Of a stretch of DNA of 51,673 bases, positions 47,379 through 51,673 are shown piece after piece. The first letter of the stretch is position 1; the number at the start of each line of letters is the position of its first letter. The stretch is from Phreatobacter sp. (GTDB taxonomy: Bacteria; Pseudomonadota; Alphaproteobacteria; Rhizobiales; Phreatobacteraceae). The stretch covers positions 1 to 51,673 of the forward strand of contig NZ_JALHMP010000030.1 of assembly GCF_022843985.1 (NCBI RefSeq). Direction: 5' to 3'. Under the pieces are notes generated by a model. That model was not told where the DNA came from. It worked only from the letters and a program-made list of their open reading frames with translations, and did not search any database. The position numbers were made by a program, and so were the translations under genes.

Positions 47379-47463
47379 GCCCAGATGGCGGAATTGGTAG
47401 ACGCACTGCTTTCAGGTAGCAGCGCCGCGAGGCGTGGAGGTTCGAGTCCTCTTCTGGGCACCA
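47379..47463 (+). tRNA. tRNA-Leu (CAG anticodon)
   Basis: 85 nt including encoded CCA. Acceptor GCCCAGA pairs with TCTGGGC, the anticodon stem CTGCT/AGCAG encloses TTCAGGT (anticodon CAG), a long variable arm follows, and the T-arm holds GTTCGAGTC. Discriminator A, as expected for leucine. An integrase gene starts 86 bp downstream, so this tRNA is the integration site of the island. Confidence 0.97.
47439..47463 (+). other. Presumed left attachment site (3' end of tRNA-Leu)
   Basis: Tyrosine integrases next to a tRNA normally cross over in its T-arm and 3' end, restoring the tRNA. The last 25 bp of this tRNA are the likely attL core. I found no second copy inside the window, so the right end of the element lies beyond it. 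Confidence 0.5.
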
Positions 47464-47549
47464 TTCCCTTCTTAAGTCCTTGATCGGACGAAAGAAGCAG
47501 CCGAAACAACGAGTTGGCTTCCCGCGACAGGTACACGCGGGAGGCACAC

Positions 47550-49163
47550 ATGGTAATCCGAATGCCCCGTCCATGGTCCCATCCCAAGACGGGGATGTTC
47601 TACTTCCGGGCTCGCATCCCCGCAGACATCAGCAACAAGGTCCTCGGTGAGTCGCTCACCGTGGTCATCGCTGATGGCGTGGTGTCGAAGACCAAGCTCG
47701 GGCCCGGCCCAGTGAAGCTCTCCCTGCACACCAAGGACTCTCGCGTGGCGAAAGTGCGCCATGCTTCGGTGGAGGCCCTCATCCAGAAGCGGTGGGATGC
47801 TGTTCGCCAAGGTCCTGCTGAACTGTCCCACAAGCAGCTCCGTGCCCTCGCCGGGGAATGGCACCGGGCGCTGGTCAGGCAGCATGAGGACGAGCCGGGG
47901 AGCGAGGTCGGCTGGGATGCCACCCGGGACGTGCTCATCGACGCGCTTCGGTACCTCTACCCCGACAGCGATGGCTCCGAGGCACCTGCGCATGACCCAG
48001 ACCGGGGGTACAAGCTGTTGGCTCGGGTGATCGATCTCGATGCGTTTCTCGATGAGCGGTCGCTGGTCGTCACGGAAGCCTCCCGGCTGGCGCTCCTGCA
48101 CCAGATGGCCTTGGCGCATGTCAAAGCCGCAACGACCCTCATCAAGCGTGCCGAGGGCGACTACAGCCGCGACCGAGAAGCCGACCGCTATCCAGACTTC
48201 GAGCAGGCCAAGCCGAGTGTGGCCACCCGGTCAGCGGTTCCGTTCAAGACGCTGATCGAGGGCTGGGCCAAGGAGAAGCAGCCGAAGCCGGCCACCCTCC
48301 AGCTCTACACCACGTACATCACCCGCTTCTCCGAGTTCGTCGGGCACGACGATGCCAGCCGTGTCACGAAGAAAGACGTGGTGGGGTGGAAGCAGCGCCT
48401 GCTCGATGCCGGGGATGCCCCGAAGACGATCAACGGGGCCAAATTGGCCGCTGTGAAGGCGGTGTTCTCATGGGCCGTCGAGAACGACCTCGTCAGCGAC
48501 AATCCCGGAGCCCGTGTCTCGGTTGTCAGGAAAGCCAAGCCGAACGACCGGATGCAAGCGTTCACCCCTGAGGAAGCCAGGGTCATTCTCACGGCTTCGG
48601 CCAAGGAGAAAAGTCCCGTTCGTCGGTGGGTACCCCTCCTCTGTGCCCAGTCGGGAGCCCGGGTGGCGGAAGTCTGTCAGCTCCGCAAGGAGGACATCCG
48701 GGAAGAGAAGGGCATCTGGTTCATTCGGATCACCGGCGAGGCTGGGTCCATCAAGAACGCGAACTCCGAGCGAGACGTGCCGTTGCACCCTGATGTGATC
48801 GCCGCCGGCTTCCTCGACTTCGTGAAGGCGAAGCCCGAAGGCCCCCTCTTCTACGACCCGAAGAGACGGCGGGAGGGTTCCACCAGGCCCCCGGCCAAGA
48901 TCATTGCCAAGAACCTCGCCTCGTGGGTCCACACGCTCGGGCTCAAGGTCGGTCGGGAGCATCGGAAAGACCCGAACCACGCATGGCGGCACTACTTCAA
49001 GACGGTCGCCCGTGCGCATGGGGTGCAGGACAGCGTGTCCGACCGGATCACGGGACATGCCGCTGCGAACGAGGGTCAGAACTACGGCGGCCTGTGGCTG
49101 GAGACGCTGCATGAGGCCGTGGCCAAGCTGCCCCTACCCGGAATATCTGCAGAGCAGATGTGA
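47550..49163 (+). CDS. Tyrosine recombinase (island integrase)
   Basis: 537 residues from the ATG at 47550 (GGGAGG 5 nt upstream); an in-frame TTG at 47514 is less likely. The N-terminus is of the RPWSHPKTGMFYFRARIPAD type found in many proteobacterial island integrases. A SAM-like core-binding domain lies at about 230-330, and the catalytic domain follows with Arg in SGARVAEVCQL, His-x-x-Arg in HAWRHYFK, GH in ITGHAAAN and a likely nucleophile Tyr in QNYGGLW. It should integrate and excise the island at the tRNA-Leu. Codon use is less GC-extreme than in the genes to the left. Confidence 0.93.
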   Translation: MVIRMPRPWSHPKTGMFYFRARIPADISNKVLGESLTVVIADGVVSKTKLGPGPVKLSLHTKDSRVAKVRHASVEALIQKRWDAVRQGPAELSHKQLRALAGEWHRALVRQHEDEPGSEVGWDATRDVLIDALRYLYPDSDGSEAPAHDPDRGYKLLARVIDLDAFLDERSLVVTEASRLALLHQMALAHVKAATTLIKRAEGDYSRDREADRYPDFEQAKPSVATRSAVPFKTLIEGWAKEKQPKPATLQLYTTYITRFSEFVGHDDASRVTKKDVVGWKQRLLDAGDAPKTINGAKLAAVKAVFSWAVENDLVSDNPGARVSVVRKAKPNDRMQAFTPEEARVILTASAKEKSPVRRWVPLLCAQSGARVAEVCQLRKEDIREEKGIWFIRITGEAGSIKNANSERDVPLHPDVIAAGFLDFVKAKPEGPLFYDPKRRREGSTRPPAKIIAKNLASWVHTLGLKVGREHRKDPNHAWRHYFKTVARAHGVQDSVSDRITGHAAANEGQNYGGLWLETLHEAVAKLPLPGISAEQM

Positions 49164-49187
49164 GAGTTCATCGATCCTGCGGCGCGG

Positions 49188-50099
49188 TCAGGGTTTCCCC
49201 CCACCGGGGGAGGCCCCTCGCCGCAGTGCTTGAAGCTGTGAACGGATTGCATCCCGCTGCTTTCCGCAATGAGCCTCGCGATGGTGGGCAGGGCAGAGGC
49301 ACGCAACATTCTCTTCGATGTCCGGGCCACCTTCGGCCAAGGGGACGATATGGTGGACCTCGCAGTAGGCTGTTTCATCGTCCATGAGGAACGGCAGCAC
49401 CGTGCAACCCGGCAACTCGCAGCGGTTCTTGGCTCGATCCAGCGCGTAAGCCTTCACAATCTCGGCACGCTGGTAGATGCGAACGGCTGCGACGCGCGTT
49501 GACGGCCCGGCCGGCCGCCGGGACGCGTATTCATCGTAGAGCCTCCGCAACTCTGCGGTCGAAGTCGTTCTGGCAAGATGGCGTGCAACTTCATCGGACC
49601 GTTCCAACGCCTCCTCTGGAACACTGACACGCAGTTCCAGCGGAGCAGCGGCCTCCCATACTGCGGCAAGATGAGCAGCCATCGCTGCCGGTACGAGGTA
49701 CGTGGTCTTGGAGAGAAACCGAAGGTTGGGGAGGTCCCGTAACACCGGATCACTCTTCAGGAGTTCAGCCGGTAACACTCCGCCCGATGGAGCAACAGCG
49801 TCGAGCCGCAGCGAGGCTCTCATCTCATCGACCGCTCCTCGCGCATCCCCGCCTCTCCAGAACGGCTTCGCGTCCTCACTCTCAGGCCTCAGTCGAGGGC
49901 GCTCGATGACGGTTGCGGATGCGATGATGCCTGCTGGGCTGCGCTTCTTGCCTGCCGCCCGCCATAGAAACACCCTGTCGCCAACGGCCATCTCCCTCGC
50001 ATGATGGCTGACGTACCACAGGACGGGGTGTGGACTTGTCGCCATATAACCGTCGATGTCGAAGCTGTCCGGGTTCCCCTGAAAGATGAAGGTCCTCAC
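49188..50099 (-). CDS. EVE-domain HNH endonuclease, candidate modified-DNA restriction enzyme
   Basis: 303 residues from the GTG at 50099, which gives the expected EVE start VRTFIFQGNPDSFDIDGYM. The N-terminal EVE domain (about 1-135; WYVSHHAREMAVGDRVFLWR, then AGIIASATV) is a PUA-superfamily pocket that reads modified bases. The C-terminal HNH domain (about 225-285) has CELPGC, EVHHIVPLAEGG, EEN and CLCPAHHREAH: zinc cysteines and catalytic His/Asn intact. The architecture suggests cutting of DNA with modified cytosine, i.e. defence against phages with modified genomes; no methylase is next to it, consistent with a modification-dependent enzyme. Convergent with the integrase (24-bp gap), divergent from the serine recombinase. 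The much longer frame upstream is antisense noise. Confidence 0.85.
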   Translation of the reverse strand: MRTFIFQGNPDSFDIDGYMATSPHPVLWYVSHHAREMAVGDRVFLWRAAGKKRSPAGIIASATVIERPRLRPESEDAKPFWRGGDARGAVDEMRASLRLDAVAPSGGVLPAELLKSDPVLRDLPNLRFLSKTTYLVPAAMAAHLAAVWEAAAPLELRVSVPEEALERSDEVARHLARTTSTAELRRLYDEYASRRPAGPSTRVAAVRIYQRAEIVKAYALDRAKNRCELPGCTVLPFLMDDETAYCEVHHIVPLAEGGPDIEENVACLCPAHHREAHCGKQRDAIRSQLQALRRGASPGGGKP

Positions 50100-50160
50100 G
50101 CGACGCGCCTTTCTCGTTCCGCCGATGTGGCGCACGTTACCCGAGTTGACCCTCGCTGCA

Positions 50161-50177
50161 AGATGTGTGACACATCT
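50161..50177. promoter_or_regulatory. Perfect 17-bp palindrome between the EVE-HNH and recombinase genes
   Basis: AGATGTGT, central G, ACACATCT: 8-bp arms without mismatch, in the 108-bp divergent promoter region. It could be an operator controlling both genes, or part of the recombinase's crossover site. Confidence 0.6.
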
Positions 50178-50178
50178 G

Positions 50179-50192
50179 ACAACGCTCGTTGT
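50179..50192. promoter_or_regulatory. Second palindrome in the same divergent region
   Basis: ACAACG-CT-CGTTGT, perfect 6-bp arms, starting 2 bp after the first palindrome and 16 bp before the recombinase ATG. The two together look like adjacent sites for a dimeric protein. Confidence 0.5.
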
Positions 50193-50207
50193 TGGAACCG
50201 TCACACC

Positions 50208-50888
50208 ATGGCTCAGGGCTTGTTCGTCGCGTACTACCGCGTCTCCACCGAGGATCAGGGTCGGTCGGGCCTTGGGCTCGAAGCCCAGCGTGCCAGTGTC
50301 CACCGTTTCCTCAGCGGCGGGGACTGGACCTTGGTCGGTGAGTTCACCGAGGTCGAGAGCGGTCGCAAGAACGACAGGCCGATGCTGGAGCAGGCGCTGC
50401 GGGCCTGCCGGGTACATCGGGCGACCCTCGTCATCTCGAAGCTGGACCGCCTGTCCCGCGATGCGCACTTCCTGTTCGGGCTGGAGAAGGCCGGGGTGGA
50501 GTTCGTCGCGGTGGACAACCCCCACGCCAACAGGCTGACCATCGGCATCATGGCCGTCATCGCAGACGAGGAGCGGAGGGTCATCTCGGAACGGACCAAG
50601 GCGGCCCTTGGGGCGGCTAAGGAGCGTGGTCGGAAGCTCGGTGGCTTCAGGGGCACCATCATCGCCCCGGAGACGCGGGAGAAGGCCCTGAGGGCCAAGA
50701 AGGCCAAGGCTGATGGACGTGCGTCCGACCTCGCTCCGGTGGTCGAGGAGGTCATGGCTTCCGGCCTGTCGTCGCTGCGGGAGATTGCTGCGGCACTCAA
50801 CGAACGGGGCATCCCCACGGCCACGGGTCGAGGGGCCTGGCAGGCAACGCAGGTGCGCCGTCTCATGGATGCCATGACCCGGGCCTGA
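50208..50888 (+). CDS. Serine recombinase, resolvase/invertase family
   Basis: 226 residues from the ATG at 50208; the longer frame from 50001 runs antisense into the EVE-HNH gene. Catalytic serine in YYRVSTEDQGRSG, then LEQALRACRVHRATLVISKL DRLSRDA (split here) and the E-helix IMAVIADEERRVISERTKAAL. A C-terminal helix-turn-helix (SLREIAAALNERGIP) binds DNA. Its size fits resolvases or invertases rather than large integrases. It may resolve, invert or mobilise part of the island; sites could be the palindromes just upstream of it. Confidence 0.92.
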   Translation: MAQGLFVAYYRVSTEDQGRSGLGLEAQRASVHRFLSGGDWTLVGEFTEVESGRKNDRPMLEQALRACRVHRATLVISKLDRLSRDAHFLFGLEKAGVEFVAVDNPHANRLTIGIMAVIADEERRVISERTKAALGAAKERGRKLGGFRGTIIAPETREKALRAKKAKADGRASDLAPVVEEVMASGLSSLREIAAALNERGIPTATGRGAWQATQVRRLMDAMTRA

Positions 50889-51063
50889 GCCTCCGGCAGC
50901 CGGCCGGGAGTGGCCCCACTCAAGGAAAGCCCGCGCCGGTCCAACACCCCCCACTAGGAGAAACACAGCTCCGGCACGGGGTTTATCACCCCGCCAGAGA
51001 TGTTCGCGTCCGCCTGCGGGACAGGACGCCTAACCCTTTTGCCCTTCACTCAGAAAGCAGCGC

Positions 51064-51579
51064 ATGCCGAACCCGCCGAAGCTCTCCTCGTCGCCCAAGA
51101 CTGACCTCATCGAGCTGGAAACCATCGTGGTGAACGACCGGTGGCAGGTGCGAGGCGCGTTGGACAGCGCCACGGTCAAGAGATACGCGGACGCGATGAG
51201 CGCCGGAGCACAGTTCCCGCCCATCGTCTTGGCCAGCCTCAACGGTGCCCTGATCCTCGTCTCTGGCTTCCACCGGTACCATGCGGCGAAGCTGGCCCGG
51301 CAGACTGCCCTCATGGCTGAGGTCCATCAGGCCAAGCCTGAGCGACTTCTCTGGCGGGCCGCGGCGGAGAACCTGGCACACGGGCTCCCAATGAAGGCTA
51401 AGGACCACCGAGGCGCGTTCCGGGCCTACGTGCAGTCGGGAATGCACCGTCTTCCCAACGGCAAGGTGAAAGCATCACGCACCATCGCTGAGGAGCTCAA
51501 CAACATCCGCAGCCATGCCACCATCCTCAACTGGATGCGGTCGGACTTTCCATCGGTGTCAATCGGCGTCCAAAGTTGA
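51064..51579 (+). pseudogene. ParB-like nuclease-domain protein, apparently cut by an IS element
   Basis: The frame codes 171 residues. ParB/Srx-like features are visible: LIELETIVVNDRWQVRGALD, PPIVLASLNGALILVSGFHR (the dispensable-for-binding GFHR box) and AENLAHGLPMKAKDHRGAFR. A helix-turn-helix region begins at about residue 135 (SRTIAEELNN, then ATILNWMRSD). From about base 51557 the sequence matches an insertion-sequence end with direct repeats, so the last seven or so residues are IS-derived and the true C-terminus is lost. Such free-standing ParB-like proteins are common in mobile elements; partition partner parA is not seen. Confidence 0.7.
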
Positions 51580-51673
51580 CCCCTTTTCGGCGTCCAAAGT
51601 TGACCCCCTTGCAGTCCGGCAGCGGACGCCCCGACGCAGCTGGTCGGGATTGCGCAGTCGGGGCGACCGCGGT
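51557..51673. mobile_element. Left end of an IS21-like insertion sequence (continues beyond the window)
   Basis: Starting with TGTCAAT, two 21-bp direct repeats (51563-51583 and 51587-51607, both containing GGCGTCCAAAGTTGACCCC) lie at a 24-bp period. Repeated terminal elements beginning TGT and carrying TTGACCC words are typical of IS21-family ends, where IstA binds. Transposase genes would lie to the right, outside the window. The last 65 bp show no gene. Confidence 0.55.
51563..51607. repeat. Two direct repeats at the IS end
   Basis: 21-bp identical units at a 24-bp spacing, each reading TCGGCGTCC then AAAGTTGACCCC. Presumed transposase-binding repeats of the IS terminus. Confidence 0.85.

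Noticed and set aside
50100-50966. Long N-terminal extension of the EVE-HNH frame
   Set aside because: It runs antisense through the serine recombinase; the EVE family start fits the GTG at 50099.

Overview
The window is GC-rich chromosome (roughly two thirds G+C by eye) of an alphaproteobacterium, most likely order Hyphomicrobiales (Rhizobiales). Signs are DivL with its tyrosine in place of the phospho-histidine, a PdhS/PleC-type kinase, two phasins, an Aap-type amino-acid transporter, a TsaE-AmgK fusion, long-form HPF next to ptsN, and a tRNA-His without the extra 5' G and with discriminator A. I cannot name the genus.

Layout, left to right. 1-2334: end of a periplasmic copper chaperone, then an aldehyde dehydrogenase with a textbook terminator. 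2436-6028: a phosphonate/phosphate ABC operon phnD-phnC-phnE-phnE behind a good Pho box. 6239-8274: a SOUL haem-binding protein, then three tandem copies (exact 309-bp period) of a gene for a tiny secreted protein behind an AT-rich promoter region. 8341-10683 (minus strand): tRNA-His, two phasins and a NaChBac-type channel whose selectivity filter looks calcium-like. 10935-14912: a 1325-residue sensor kinase with an acidic repeat linker. 14916-15562: a VapBC pair whose toxin has lost two expected active-site acids. 15736-20245: trpS, then aapJQM without its ATPase. 20328-25630: a CoA-transferase, guanine deaminase and a BMP-type nucleoside ABC transporter without a binding protein. 25875-29358: hpf-ptsN, a BtuF-like binding protein, a repeat protein and a membrane protein. 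29345-38991: mutS, an IclR regulator divergent from a glutamine amidotransferase with a perfect operator between them, lepA, an acyltransferase, a Usp and a Tat-exported hydrolase. 39151-47306: nfuA, tsaB-rimI, divL-(tsaE-amgK)-murU, rbfA-truB.

From the tRNA-Leu(CAG) at 47379 onward the DNA changes character. A tyrosine integrase starts just after the tRNA, followed by an EVE-HNH protein (a candidate modified-DNA restriction nuclease), a divergent serine recombinase with two perfect palindromes between them, and a ParB-like gene that is apparently cut by the end of an IS21-like element. This is the left end of a genomic island that runs out of the window and is the most likely place for a little-described defence module.

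How the parts work together: the phn and aap operons each have a strong hairpin right after the binding-protein gene, which would favour excess binding protein. guaD plus the nucleoside transporter form a purine-salvage unit. The tsaE-amgK fusion and murU link tRNA modification and peptidoglycan recycling to the cell-cycle regulator divL. The two large kinases belong to the DivK-CtrA type of cell-cycle network.
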